Part shown: piece after piece, positions 20,873 to 31,395 of the stretch | How the letters are laid out: each line of letters opens with the position of its first letter | How positions within the stretch are numbered: position 1 is the stretch's first letter | From: Strigamia acuminata | Lineage: Eukaryota; Arthropoda; Chilopoda; Geophilomorpha; Linotaeniidae | Direction: 5' to 3' | DNA length: 64,000 nt | NCBI GenBank assembly: GCA_949358305.1 | Contig: OX442314.1 | Span: forward strand, 19,151,060 to 19,215,059 | The notes under the pieces: generated by a model | The model's database searches: none | The model's input: the letters and a program-made list of their open reading frames with translations, nothing else | What the model was told of the DNA's origin: nothing | Position numbers and translations under genes: made by a program

Positions 20873-22914
20873 GTCTCGTCGGGAGTGACTGAATCAGTGG
20901 CTGCTGGTAAATGCTTAATTAACAGGTCAACCATGTTTTTCTGGAAGTCAGTAAATTTGGAGTCTAAAGTTTCTGACGTAACCCAATTTTGTTTGGGTCG
21001 TTTAAACTCGGGGTTGGGAGCAGAGTGGTTAAATCTTTTATTTGAATTTAACGAGTCTGTTTTCCCTGCTAATTTTTTGGCAAGAGCGGGACATTCTCTT
21101 TTAAAATGTCCAGGCTCGTGACAGAAAAAGCATTTTCCAGTAGTCTTTTCATACTGGGCGGCAAATAATCGCTCCATTGAACCATCGTCAGTTGAGTCGT
21201 CATTTTCCGACTCGTCTTCATCTTCAACCTCATCTTGTGTTTGCGTTAAACGTAGTGAAGTTTTAGATGGAAAAATCTTAGATTTTTCGTGAACTTTTGG
21301 AGTAGGATGATTCTCTCGATTATCATACTCCAATTTTGCTGCAAGTTGAGCAGAACTTTCAAACTTCGAGCGATTTGCTCCTACATATTGTAGAATGTCA
21401 TCTACTGTAAAGTCACCATACATTCCTTGTGTACATAACGCCGTGAAACTTTCTTGATTTAGATTGTCAAATAATTGCGCACGTCCAGTTTTATCACCTG
21501 GCGGCACTTCACCTTGTTCTTGCGTATAACGCAGAAGAAAACTATAAAGTGACTCGTCGGCTCGTTGTTTTACATTAAGAAGTCGCCTTTCTCTTGTAAG
21601 TGGAACGAGATCGAAACAATCGAGGAAAGAGGCTTCGAAAGTTCGCCAACTATTAAAGGTATGGCGTTGCTTATGGAACCAACGTTGTGCATGGCCTAAT
21701 AGTCGTCCAGGTACAGCAGTGTGTACCATGTCGTCTAAAGGGATGCCTTTCCCGAGTGCGACAGCTTTGACGATTTCAAGGAATCGCGCAACCTCTGTCT
21801 GTTTCCCGTCAAAAATAGGAATCTCGATTCCTTTTCCAAAATTCTGACTGGGATTACTCGGGCTTCGGATTTGACCAACTAAACCCTGAATAATTTGTTT
21901 TACATTTTCGTCCGACAAATTAGAAGCAGAGTTCGAATTGGGTGTAGACCGACTTTCTTGGTCCCGGGGTGGCGGATTTGGTTCTCCTCGCAAATTTTGA
22001 TGTCTATCAGGTGGCGGTGGAGAACGCGAATTATTTCGTCGGTGGAAATTATTGTTATAATTTCCCCCTCCACCAGCGTGAGATTCGTCACTACTCGAGT
22101 TAGGATCGGAGTCACGAGGATCACCAGGAGCTCCGGGAAATCGTTGATTTCTCGGCGGAGCTCGTCCACCTTGAGAGCGGGAATTTCTATAATTCCTAAA
22201 ATCTCCATCAGATTGGGTGTGAGATTGAAAATTTTGATAATTTTCATTTCTCCCCCTTGGTTGGACCGACAGATTAGTTCGAGGCTGTGAAACTCTGAAA
22301 GAATCATTCAAATTCCCAGTGGGAGCGGGTAAATTATTATTTACTGCCGTCGCACTTGGCAAATTTCGGGAAATTGGCGCAGAAATATTTCCTTTTCCGG
22401 AATTTCCCATTCTTTCGGCCGAATTCGATCGCCAAGAACTAGCTGGTAACTGAATCGAAGGTTGAACAGATAGTGAAGAATTTAACTGCCCATTGTCGTC
22501 ACGAGCAACATTCATTCGCCATCCAGGTAATTGCTGGTAGCGATATGTGGCCGGTGAACGAAGGCCAGTTCGATCTACAGAAACACTTTGTTCGTTGGTT
22601 ACAACTACATCGGGAGTAATTACACGATTTCTCTCGTGATGATTATTCGCCGTGTATTGTTGAGCTTCACACAAAGAGGAAAACTGCGTCACCTCCAATT
22701 GGTAATGGCGACAGTAAACTTCTAAATCATGCGGGACTGATAGTGGATCTATCCGAGAACTACTTGGGTTGGAAACGTCTCTAGGAACATTTTCTTCCCC
22801 CTGGCTTTCTAGATCAGACTCCACAATTCCTCTTGGTGTTTCACACATACCACCACGTCGTCGTGCTCCACGATTTCCTCGTGTTCCACGAACTCTTACA
22901 GGTCTACGGGCCAT
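20863..22914 (-). CDS. E1 gag
   Basis: 683 residues from the ATG at 22914 (MARRPVRVRG). The N-terminal half is rich in Arg, Asn, Pro and Ser and likely disordered. A capsid-type retrotransposon gag domain follows, with the IPIFDGKQTEVARFLE start and a Trp-rich middle. Near the C-terminus is one CCHC zinc knuckle (CFFCHEPGHFKREC, about residues 595-609). Gag forms the cytoplasmic particle, and the knuckle binds the RNA. The end overlaps the slippery site, so the stop is the frameshift point. Some open frames upstream of the ATG in the leader lack an ATG and are ignored. Confidence 0.92.
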   Translation of the reverse strand: MARRPVRVRGTRGNRGARRRGGMCETPRGIVESDLESQGEENVPRDVSNPSSSRIDPLSVPHDLEVYCRHYQLEVTQFSSLCEAQQYTANNHHERNRVITPDVVVTNEQSVSVDRTGLRSPATYRYQQLPGWRMNVARDDNGQLNSSLSVQPSIQLPASSWRSNSAERMGNSGKGNISAPISRNLPSATAVNNNLPAPTGNLNDSFRVSQPRTNLSVQPRGRNENYQNFQSHTQSDGDFRNYRNSRSQGGRAPPRNQRFPGAPGDPRDSDPNSSSDESHAGGGGNYNNNFHRRNNSRSPPPPDRHQNLRGEPNPPPRDQESRSTPNSNSASNLSDENVKQIIQGLVGQIRSPSNPSQNFGKGIEIPIFDGKQTEVARFLEIVKAVALGKGIPLDDMVHTAVPGRLLGHAQRWFHKQRHTFNSWRTFEASFLDCFDLVPLTRERRLLNVKQRADESLYSFLLRYTQEQGEVPPGDKTGRAQLFDNLNQESFTALCTQGMYGDFTVDDILQYVGANRSKFESSAQLAAKLEYDNRENHPTPKVHEKSKIFPSKTSLRLTQTQDEVEDEDESENDDSTDDGSMERLFAAQYEKTTGKCFFCHEPGHFKRECPALAKKLAGKTDSLNSNKRFNHSAPNPEFKRPKQNWVTSETLDSKFTDFQKNMVDLLIKHLPAATDSVTPDETKN

Positions 22915-23765
22915 AATACTCAAAAGAAATACACGTACAAAAAAAAATAAACTTTTACAGAGCTAGCGTAAATGTAACACGCTTAATATTAAACTAAGAA
23001 ATAATTTGAAAAAATACAACCTTAGCTGCTGAAACTGAAGTGGCTTCGGGAAAGAACTGTCCTGTTGCGTGGTCAAGAATGGTCCAAACGGGCACTGGTC
23101 ACAAAGGCACAACTGGATGGTCGCACTGTCGAAAAGCAAGTGTGGCTGAATATTGGTTGTCAAACTAGCTTCCGGAAAATCTCCTTTGTCAAGACAGTCT
23201 GCTGTGATTGGCGATGTTGAAAAATTCCTGATAATTTCTAACCCGAAATTCTCAATAATGTCACATCTGGATGACCTACTCCGAGCTGCATCGTGAGTGG
23301 CTCTCTTTGGCACATTCTTTACCTTGTCAAGGATTAAGAATAATAATCCAGAACATTGGCAGAACAATAGAAAACTGGTCAAGTTTTCAACCAGTAAAAT
23401 AAAATATTTTAACTTTTTATTTTTTAGTCAGCAGAATTTCCAGTCAAATTCGTTTTTTGATCGAGATTCAAGGTTTCGAAATTTTCCAGAATATAGCCGA
23501 ATATTCTGGGAAACTCAATAAAATCAAAATAGATTTTTTGTTGGAAATTCGGAATTATAATGAGTTTTCAAAATAATCCAAAAATTCGAATTCAGATATT
23601 TCCAAAAGATAATGAGAATTTTTTGAAAACAAATGAATATTTCACAGTAAATTTAAGGAGAAAAATCGGAAATTTTCTAATTATAATATCTACATAAAAT
23701 AATCAAAAAATTCACTTTTCAATTTTACACTTGATCACAGAGTTCACTTCAATAAAATGCAACCT
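22915..23765 (-). other. E1 5' untranslated leader
   Basis: About 850 bases between the primer site and gag. An open minus-strand frame lies in it (from about 23382 down) but it lacks an ATG and recognisable motifs. Packaging and dimerisation signals would be expected here, and none is recognisable by eye. Confidence 0.6.
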
Positions 23766-23783
23766 ATCTCGGTGGGACCTCCA
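23766..23783 (-). other. E1 primer binding site (tRNA-Gln)
   Basis: The plus strand reads ATCTCGGTGGGACCTCCA, which equals the 3' end of animal tRNA-Gln including CCA. On the element strand this is its complement, starting TGG two bases after the 5' LTR. E2 has the identical 18 bases. Confidence 0.9.
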
Positions 23784-23785
23784 CG

Positions 23786-25374
23786 TGTGACGATTGACTT
23801 GGTGAGATACAAATTACTTAACTATTAACATAGGAACTCGTGTGAAAGTGTAAAAATACGGAGGCTTGTGATTTCTCAAATCATGTAACAATTTATTACG
23901 AATGGGAGACTTATATAAAACCTATGCCTACAAATGGCTAAATAACTTCATGTTAAATATACAATGGGTTGGCAAAAGCCCTGAAATAATATCACTTGCG
24001 GTTTTCAGTCGTGCAATAAGAATGTGTATCTTTCTTATTACGGTGACGTAAAAGATGTCGTCTGAGTATGGTTCAGGCTTCCAAATGGTCCTGGATTGGT
24101 TCTAAAATGGTGTGTAATGGTTAGGCTTGGGTGTGTTATATCCGAGAGGTGCGGTTGACTTTGGCACAATCATCACACGTGTAATTATTATATTGTTAAT
24201 AATTACACAGCTCGATCATAAGAATGATGCAACAATCGGAATAAATATTCATGTAAATTCCATTGAATTTAACATGATATTATGTTTCTAAGTCGAGCAA
24301 ATAACTGTAAAATAAAGATGAATTAAAATAGCGCCGAGCTATTTTTTGCCCCGAGTGCAATCAACATTTAAGTCAGACTGAAATGTTCCGTCAAACCAAC
24401 AACGAAATGAATCGAAGTATTTCGCAGGAAAGGTTATCCATTGCCGGGAAATTACTCCACTCGGTCCTGGCTGGCGGGAGAGTAACCGGGAAATTACTCC
24501 GCGTCGATTACTCTGATAATGCGTCTGTGAAATATAAATACTCCACTCTAGATTCTACATTACCAATGCGTCTGTGAATTTTACTCCACTCTAGATTCTG
24601 CATTCTACAACGGAATGTTGGCATGAAGCTGGAGGGAGTGCGTCTGTGGGTTGTACCCCACTCTAGATACTACACTTAAATGTGTCTGTGAATCTCTCCA
24701 CTCTAGTTACTACATTTCTACAACGGAATGTTGGCATGAAGAGGCGGGCAGTGTGTCTGTGAGTCTTCTACCCACTCTAGATACTTACACTAAATACAAA
24801 GTATTTCTACAACGGATTGTCAGAACGCAGAGAAGTATAATATGTGCTCAAGTAATATCAGTATCAAACAAAAACAGAACAAGAGCGAGCTATATCCGTT
24901 TTGCAGGGGGATATATACTCGGTGAGGAGAATAGCTGTTCAGTGATCCAATGGGATCACTGGGCAGTCAAATCCATCCAATCCCAGATCATAGGAAGTGG
25001 ATACCCAGGACATAGTCTTCTACTAGGTCCACTACAGGAACTGGATACGCAGGACACACTTTGGATTAAGTCCCTTTGACTATAATCCAAAATGGGTCCA
25101 ACTCACAGTGGGTGATGAAGGGTGACTTCACCAGGTGTAGAGTTTGCACATAATTCAATAGAATTATGTGACAAATAAATCAACTAGTATTTAAACATCC
25201 AAAAGTATTTAAAAGTGTCTAAAGTCGCAGTGGAATAAAATATAAATAGTAATTTATATTTTATTCACTCAAAAATTGTCGAAATTTGAAATTACCGCTA
25301 AAACGTATCAGCGCCATCTATTGGTGAAATAATCGTCCTATACTATCAAAGTGTATGACAGTGTAACCGTCACA
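23786..25374 (-). repeat. E1 5' LTR
   Basis: 1,589 bp, the same length and ends as the LTR at 14704-16292, with only a few substitutions. It would supply the promoter for E1 on the minus strand. The hairpin equivalent to 15858-15879 is at 24940-24961. Confidence 0.93.
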
Positions 25375-26083
25375 AATTTAACAGGTAAGAAATTTTTATA
25401 CATACCGGTACGTCCAAATTGTCCTAACTGAGGCCCAACGATGGAAACAAATGTTTTTATATTGTGGCTGCGAGAGGACTCTATAATTCCTCTCCCAATT
25501 AATGCACCTGTAATTACACATGTTGAATAATGTACGAATAACTTGTTGTGTATTTACCTTGAGAAATTGCTATCATATGAATTCCTTTAGGGTGTAAGCC
25601 ACTAATTGATTCTACTGCTTCTCGAAATTTTGTTACTTGGTCCTAAAATGGCGCAAAACTTTTGACTCCAGCGTACAAATCTATAAATTCAACGTCCGTA
25701 CCTGGATGAACCTTTTAAAGGAAAAAGAAATTAAAGTAATTATAATTTCTCCGCGGAATATGTACTCGGGAACTCTCTTCGCGAATTGTGTCAGTGAAAC
25801 GATTCAGATTGGATTTAGGATCGAGTAATGCGGGATTAATAACAACAGGTTTATAACCTTTTGGATTTTGCATTTTTTCTTCTATTGGTGTTCGAGACAT
25901 ATCCCGTGTATAGACGTGAAATTCCGCAAAAATTATTCGATAAATTACAACGCAAATGAAAATCACAGTCGAGATGGCCAAAAACAGAAGAATCTGAAAT
26001 ATATTTCACACGGTTAATCACAAGATTTAACGAAGTTGGGGATTAGTGCAATTTACTCCTTTGGAGTGCAAACCAATAAACCA
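25375..26083 (-). pseudogene. PPT2-like lysosomal thioesterase pseudogene, copy A, upstream exons
   Basis: Three exons join in phase: 25993-25766, 25711-25558 and 25507-25406, with introns of 54 and 50 nt. The first encodes a hydrophobic signal-anchor-like stretch and then KPVVINPALLDP, which aligns with the KPVIVVHGLFD start of palmitoyl-protein thioesterase 2. The second gives HPGTDVEFIDLYAG and ends in the nucleophile motif ISQG (YSQG in PPT2). The third gives SIVGPQLGQFG (SLSSPQMGQYG in PPT2). PPT2 removes fatty acyl groups from thioesters in lysosomes. An in-frame TAG (25643-25645) stands where PPT2 has Trp, and the catalytic-fold residues VHG are replaced by INP. The next exon (14675 down) also has stops, so I call it a pseudogene. 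Family assignment is from remembered motif patterns. Confidence 0.68.
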
Positions 26084-26396
26084 ATAAAAAAATAAATAAA
26101 TAAATTTTAAGTTCCATTCCGATAAGCGAGAAGTATAACATTCCACCAAGAAAAGTAAAATAATTAATACCGTAGCATTTTCAAGAGGATATTTTGTGAA
26201 ATTTTTTTCGGGGCGTTCTTTGTTCTTTGTGAGTGTTAACCATACATAATTTTCGTACTGATTTCTGATTTCTAGATTACGTATTCCCTGGTTGTGACCT
26301 CATGCAAATAGCTCGATAAAACAAAATGATTGATTGGCTAAATATAAATAAAATGTATAGAACATGCAGGACTACTTTGGTACAATAAACCAGTTA
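26084..26396. other. Non-coding flank of PPT2-like copy A
   Basis: No gene is seen. About 275 bases here have no counterpart in copy B, but the last 33 bases (from GCAGGACTACTTTGG) match copy B again directly before the DNA transposon insertion point. Confidence 0.5.
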
Positions 26397-27994
26397 CACT
26401 GCAAAAAATATTAGATTTTATGATTGATATACATAAATAAATATATTGTAAACAATATGATTTAATCATTGTAAATCATGTTTATCAAGATTGTTTGATC
26501 TAATATTTATCATTGCGTTTACAAGTTTTAAAAGGACCACTTTACAATCCATATTAACATTGCATTTACTTTTGTGTATCAAGATTTTTTCTATATATTT
26601 ATGAAAGATTTTCATACTGTTTAATTAAGCTTTATAATAATTTTATCATTTGATTTAACTTTATTTATTTTTTTGTGTAACAGATTTATCAATTGTTTTA
26701 AATAACATTTAAGTGAATTGTGTTATAGTTTTATCATCAATTTTAAAATGCTTTTTCTAAGATTTTAACTTTGTTTATCAATAGTTTTGTTTTATATTAT
26801 ATTAGTAATAAATGTAAATAAAGTAAAAGCTGATTTTATTAATGATAATGAAATCATCAAGTAAATAAATTGATAAATTACAAAAAACATATTATAAAAT
26901 TCTAGTGTAAATCAATATAAAATTTTCATTTCATTCAAAGGTTAAGAAACAAGTAATCACAAAATTATATACATGAATAATAATAATCATTAGTTTAAAA
27001 AAATTACACAAATAATAGCTGAATGAAATAAAATTCCAAATATAATTAGTAAAATTGGTAAAAAGGTCCTCACAAAATTATTTTTAAAAAACTTAAAATC
27101 AATGTTACAACTTTGAACAATTTAATAATGGAATAAATTTATTCAATTATTATACATAAATCCAAAAAATTATTTTTTTGAAAAATGAATTTTGTGGAAT
27201 GGTAGGCTCCTGAAGTTAAATCTGAAGCCAAGCCAAACCCAACATTCATTTGTTGTAGTATAAATTATTTGGTAGACTCCTGAATAATCTGAAGTCCAGT
27301 CAAACATACAGTATACTACACTTCATACTAGTATACTACAACTTCATAGAGTATAGAACCAAAAGTTACTCTATGCCCAACTTGCTTTGTATCCGACAAT
27401 TTGAGAATTGAATACATTTGCTTCATTTGAATTTCCCTCCGCGTTGGCTTGCCATAGATCGTTGTATCGGCTTTCGAGTTATCCTTGATTTGCAGGCATT
27501 TGTGCAGTAAGTTTACGGGACAGGATAATTTGCGGAACCGCGGAACTGGCGGAACAGGCGGAACCGATGGGTTTGTGGAAAACCCGGTATCGCCAATTCT
27601 GTGGAAACGGCGGAACGGCGGAACTAGATTGTTTCATTGCCAAATTCCGCTGAACAAGCTGAAATATTGTAATCAAAATATCAAAATTAAACAAAAGTTT
27701 AATTAAATAGAAATAACCAAAAACAAAAATAAATAAAAATCAACAAAAATAAAAATAAATAAAAATCAACAAAAATAAAAATAAATAAAAATAACCCAAA
27801 ATAAAAGTACGATTGAAGTTTTGATACTAAATAATCTTATTTATTTATCATTTTATCACGAGTTTTGTGCCTAAAAAATTAGATTTTACGCCCAACTTTT
27901 GTTTTTTACAATAAAAATGGTTTTTCCGTTTGATAAATTCGTTTTACACCGATGCAAATTAATTAATTGAGACAAAAAATTGATTTTGGCCAAA

Positions 27995-28120
27995 AAAATG
28001 AATTTTTGGCCAAAAAAATGAATTTTTGGCCAAAAAAATGAATTTTTGGCCAAAAAAATGAATTTTTGGCCAAAAAAATGAATTTTTGGCCAAAAAAATG
28101 AATTTTTGACCAAAAAATTC
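27995..28120. repeat. 21-bp minisatellite (TTGGCCAAAAAAATGAATTTT)
   Basis: Six nearly perfect copies of the 21-bp unit TTGGCCAAAAAAATGAATTT plus T, at the start of the loop between the foldback arms. Confidence 0.85.
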
Positions 28121-28184
28121 ATTTGTGGTTCGAAAAAGGGTTTTTTGAGTCAGAAAATTGATTTTTGAGTCAAAAAATTCAATT

Positions 28185-28500
28185 TTGACTGAAAAAACTT
28201 AAATTTTGACAGAAAAAAATTAAATTTTGACAGAAAAAAATTAAATTTTGACAGAAAAAAATTAAATTTTGACAGAAAAAAATTAAATTTTTACAGAAAA
28301 AAATTAAATTTTGACTCAAAAAATTGAATTTTGACAGAAAAAAATTAAATTTTGACTCAAAAAATTGAATTTTTTTACCAAAAATGAATTTTTTCACCAA
28401 AAATGAAATTTTTCACCAAAAATGAAATTTTTCACCAAAAATGAAATTTTTCACCAAAAATGAAATTTTTCACCAAAAATGAAATTTTTCACCAAAAATC
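28185..28500. repeat. Two further minisatellites in the foldback loop
   Basis: 28185-28345 repeats a unit of about 21 bp built from TTTTGACAGAAAAAAATTAA. 28372-28500 repeats a unit of about 20 bp built from TTTTTCACCAAAAATGAAA. Both resemble the 21-bp unit beside them, as if all three arose from one ancestral repeat. Confidence 0.8.
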
Positions 28501-29831
28501 AATTTTTTTGCCAAAATCAATTTTTAGTCTCAATTAATAAATTTGCATCGGTTTAAAACGAATTTATCAAACGGAAAAACTATTTTTATTGAAAAAAACG
28601 AAAGTTAGGCATAAAATCTAATTTTTTAGGCACAAAACTCGTGATAAAATGATAAATAAATAAGATTATTTAGTATCAAAACTTCAATCGTACTTTTATT
28701 TTGGGTTATTTTTATTTATTTTTATTTTTATTGATTTTTATTTATTTTTGTTTTTGGTAATTTTTATTTAATTAAACTTTTGTTTAATTTTGATATTTTT
28801 TTGGCCTGATCACAATATTTCAGCTTGTTCAGCGGAATTTGGCAATGAAACAATCTAGTTCCACCGTTCCGTCGTTTCCACAGAATCGCCAATTCTGCGG
28901 AAACGGCGGAACGGCTGAACAATAGCTATGGAGGTCAGGCAAAAATTAATTAAAATTAAAAATTAAAATTTACAAAAGCAATCTTACAAAATTACAAATT
29001 CCAAGGTAACGAGTTGGATATTCTTTGTTTTCGATGTTTTTGTTTCAATTTGATAAGTTATGACTAATTTGATACATCAATTTAAATGCCCTACCAAAAG
29101 CCCCAAAATCCAAAATTCAGAACTGATTTGTTGAAAATATTTTAACACTTAATGTGAAAAACTCCCCATGACATCCAGCAGTTATAGTCTCAGTGAAATT
29201 AATCAACTACGAGTATTTTGTAAGGTTTAAAAAAAAATAACAAGAACTACATAAAATTTATCTACTTGCAACTGCAAAAAGATTTACAACTTTTTAAAAT
29301 TAGCTTAACACGTAATTACGGTTGCTTTTTTAAAAAAAATTTAACGTAAAAAGCTTAAAAAATTAGGCGTTTAAACGAAATCAATTTCAAACATGAGCTC
29401 AGTGTGAATATGGCATTCTCTAATAAATGATTTATTCCTAGCAATTAGTATCTATCTGTTTAATGGGAGATTTTTTACAACATAGTGGTACATTGTTTTT
29501 TTCAAATCAAGAAAAATTAATACATTAAAACAAAACCCACTCGTTTATTTATTTTATTTTTTTGTTCTAATATATATTTTTATATATATTTCTACGTGCC
29601 AGTATCCAACCACGAACACAACAGTAATTTACAAATTTTATTTTCTCCCGATCAGCTTGTTCAGCTTGTTCCGCCGTTCCGCCGTTTCCGCAGAATTGGC
29701 GATTCCAGGTTTTCCTCAAACCCATCGGTTCCGCCTGTTCCGCCAGTTCCGCGGTTCCGCAAATTATCCTGTCCCTAAGTTTACTGCACAAATGCCTGCA
29801 AATCAAACTTTAATCTTTTTAGGTACACCTT

Positions 29832-30161
29832 TCATAGTGTTTCCATGCATTTACGCACCTTACGCGGTCGACTGACGGCTACTGCATCGCCCAAACCCGC
29901 GGCATCGTTGCACCCGCCGTCCTCCAAGTCGGCTGCTTTTCGCGCCTGTCGCGCACTCGCTCCTGGAGCGATCTTTTTGTCCCGCTCCAAAGTCGTTGTC
30001 GCGGATAAAGGTCGCTGCTGAGGCCTTTTAACCACTGCAAAGGGGTTATTCGGCACCCTTCTCTCGTTTCCGCCCCTTGTTTGACCAGATCTCGGACCCC
30101 ACAGTTCGATATCGGCGTCGCAAGAGGCATTTAGCTGTACTGCGCCTGGCAACGCCGCCAT
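29832..30161 (-). CDS. GC-rich 109-codon frame inside the DNA transposon, possible captured gene 5' end
   Basis: The frame opens with ATG in a good context (TTCAAAATGGCGGCG) and encodes Ala-Ala-Leu-Pro-Gly-Ala, then an Arg/Lys/Gln-rich hydrophilic chain ending Met-Glu-Thr-Leu at a TGA. The 860 bases from 29832 to 30690 are much richer in G+C and CpG than the rest of the transposon, as expected for the promoter and first exon of a gene. I recognise no domain. It may be a transduplicated fragment of a host gene or a frame that is open by composition. Confidence 0.4.
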   Translation of the reverse strand: MAALPGAVQLNASCDADIELWGPRSGQTRGGNERRVPNNPFAVVKRPQQRPLSATTTLERDKKIAPGASARQARKAADLEDGGCNDAAGLGDAVAVSRPRKVRKCMETL

Positions 30162-30690
30162 TTTGAACGACCTTGGTCGTTTCCCAACTCGTTTTTAGAT
30201 TGTTTCGACTTTTCGCCTAATTTACTAGTAATTCGAACTCTCTTCCGCCGTGTTAGCATTTATTTAAATACTAATCGCTTATTTGTCCGTTCTAAAAAGC
30301 CTTCACTTCGATCAAAACAAGTCACGTGACTCCAGCACCTTCGCTTCGGTTCGTTTCGCCTGCCAACTAGGTTTTAGCACTACCGGAGTAGCTCACCACG
30401 TTCTAACGTGCATTTCTGCCCGTTTTGGTTTGTTTTTGGTCTGTTTGACCACTCCTAAACGTTTGAAGAGGTTCCTAAACCTCTCGTCGGGTCTTTCCCG
30501 GAGGTTTGGCGGCCTTAATTGTCGTTTTCAACGTTTGGATCGCGCATCCCGCCTCGCGTCGGGTTTTAGTAACCGCACGACCCGACTCCTCTCGTCTGCT
30601 CGCCCTTTGAGTTTGTTTTTTACACTAATTTACGTGAATAAACGGTTTTTGGGGAATTTTGGGATTACTACTAGTTTGATTTAATTAATC
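30162..30690. other. GC/CpG-rich block upstream of the captured frame
   Basis: Unlike the flanks, this block is CpG-rich and contains CACGTG (30322-30327). It lies directly upstream of the minus-strand ATG at 30161. A captured promoter/5' UTR is the simplest reading. The plus-strand frame through it has no ATG start and no domain. Confidence 0.35.
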
Positions 30691-31025
30691 AATATTGTGT
30701 TTTCAGAGCTCGTAGTTGAGTTTAACTTAAGTTTGGATGTTTTATTGATTCTGTATTGTGTTGAAGCCCAACCGTTTTTTTGTCGTTTTTACAACATATT
30801 TTATCATTGCATAAATATAAATATTTATAGTTAGTTAAACATGTGAAAACTAAATGAAAATCCTTATGTTTAGCCAATACAGAAAATTAATTTATAAATA
30901 CATGGTAAATGAAATATTTACCTATAGATTTATCATTACATTTAAAATAATTGATTATACTAATATTTATCATTATTTTTAAAATATATTTAATTTTGAA
31001 AATCAGATCTTTTTTTGCAGTGTGA

Positions 31026-31160
31026 TTTATTTATTATTAATAGAATTTGTTTTTTTTTGCATTATTTTACGTCACAACGAACTCTGATTCATCAGCTGAT
31101 AATGAGAATAACAATCAATATGCAGATGTAGACGTGTAATAAAATAGGTGAGAAAAAGAT
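31026..31160. repeat. Right-hand continuation of duplicated segment, copy A
   Basis: This matches 61541-61678 almost base for base, so the duplicated PPT2-like segment resumes here after the DNA transposon. Similarity to copy B is lost from about 31160. Confidence 0.8.
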
Positions 31161-31204
31161 TTAATTTGCGCAAAACATGCTAATAATTTTGCACTTACAA
31201 ATAA

Positions 31205-31326
31205 CAATTTTGAACGAAATACTACAAATTTTAACAAATTTAAACGAAGTACTACAAATTTTAACAAATTTAAACGAAGTACTACAAATTTTAACAAATT
31301 TAAACGAAGTACTACAAATTTTAACA
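31205..31326. repeat. 30-bp minisatellite
   Basis: Four copies of a unit built from AAATTTAAACGAAGTACTAC and AAATTTTAAC. The first copy is diverged. A short array of ATATCCGATTA follows at 31332-31365. Open frames on both strands are by-products of the repeat. Confidence 0.85.
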
Positions 31327-31395
31327 ATTAATCCGATTAATATCCGATTAATATCCGATTAATTATTCGATAAATTCTCAGATGAAGCTTACTGT

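Larger units (their letters stand above)
14704..25374 (-). mobile_element. Ty3/gypsy LTR retrotransposon E1 (10,671 bp)
   Basis: The element is complete and reads on the minus strand. It has 1,589-bp LTRs at both ends, a tRNA-Gln primer site, gag, a -1 frameshift site, and pol in the order protease, RT, RNase H, integrase. AATT flanks each side (14700-14703 and 25375-25378), and the insertion-free copy at about 60755 has AATT once, so AATT is the target duplication. Fewer than about ten differences are visible between the LTRs. Despite that, pol holds two in-frame TGA codons (20003-20005 and 18362-18364), so this copy looks inactive or dependent on a helper. Unlike E2 and E3 it has no reading frame after pol. 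It sits in what was a 56-nt intron of the PPT2-like gene. Confidence 0.93.
27487..29806. repeat. Long foldback (inverted repeat) with satellite loop
   Basis: The left arm (27487-27997) is complementary to two blocks on the right (28508-28915 and 29640-29806). The outer arms are rich in GGCGGAAC-type motifs, while the inner arms are AT-rich and include a conserved ACCGATGCAAAT. The right arm is broken by about 720 bases of unrelated AT-rich sequence (28916-29639). Between the inner arms lie three consecutive minisatellites. No gene is encoded. The short frames over the satellites are artefacts of their periodicity. Confidence 0.75.
26397..31022. mobile_element. 4.6-kb non-autonomous DNA transposon with CACTG ends (CACTA-like)
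   Basis: Termini are inverted repeats, CACTGCAAAAAA on the left and TTTTTTGCAGTG on the right. TTA (26394-26396) and TGA (31023-31025) flank it, and the empty copy at about 61540 has TTA once, so the insertion probably duplicated three bases with one later change. CACTG ends, a 3-bp duplication and many short subterminal copies of TTTATCATT fit the CACTA/EnSpm group. No transposase is encoded. Inside lie a large foldback structure with minisatellites (27487-29806) and a GC-rich gene-like fragment (29832-30690). Confidence 0.72.

Noticed and set aside
21900-22307. Open frames on either strand overlapping E1 gag at 21895-22307
   Set aside because: They are out of frame with gag, have low-complexity composition, and are explained by the biased codon content of the disordered Gag region.
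22963-23382. 139-codon minus-strand frame in the E1 leader
   Set aside because: There is no ATG start and no domain, and it lies in the untranslated leader between the primer site and gag.
23766-23783. A tRNA-Gln gene fragment
   Set aside because: Only the 3' 18 bases match, and they sit two bases from the LTR, so this is a primer binding site and not a tRNA gene.
27886-28400. Phe/Asn/Lys-rich frames over the foldback loop
   Set aside because: They are translations of 20-21-bp satellites whose unit length is divisible by three or nearly so, and not proteins.
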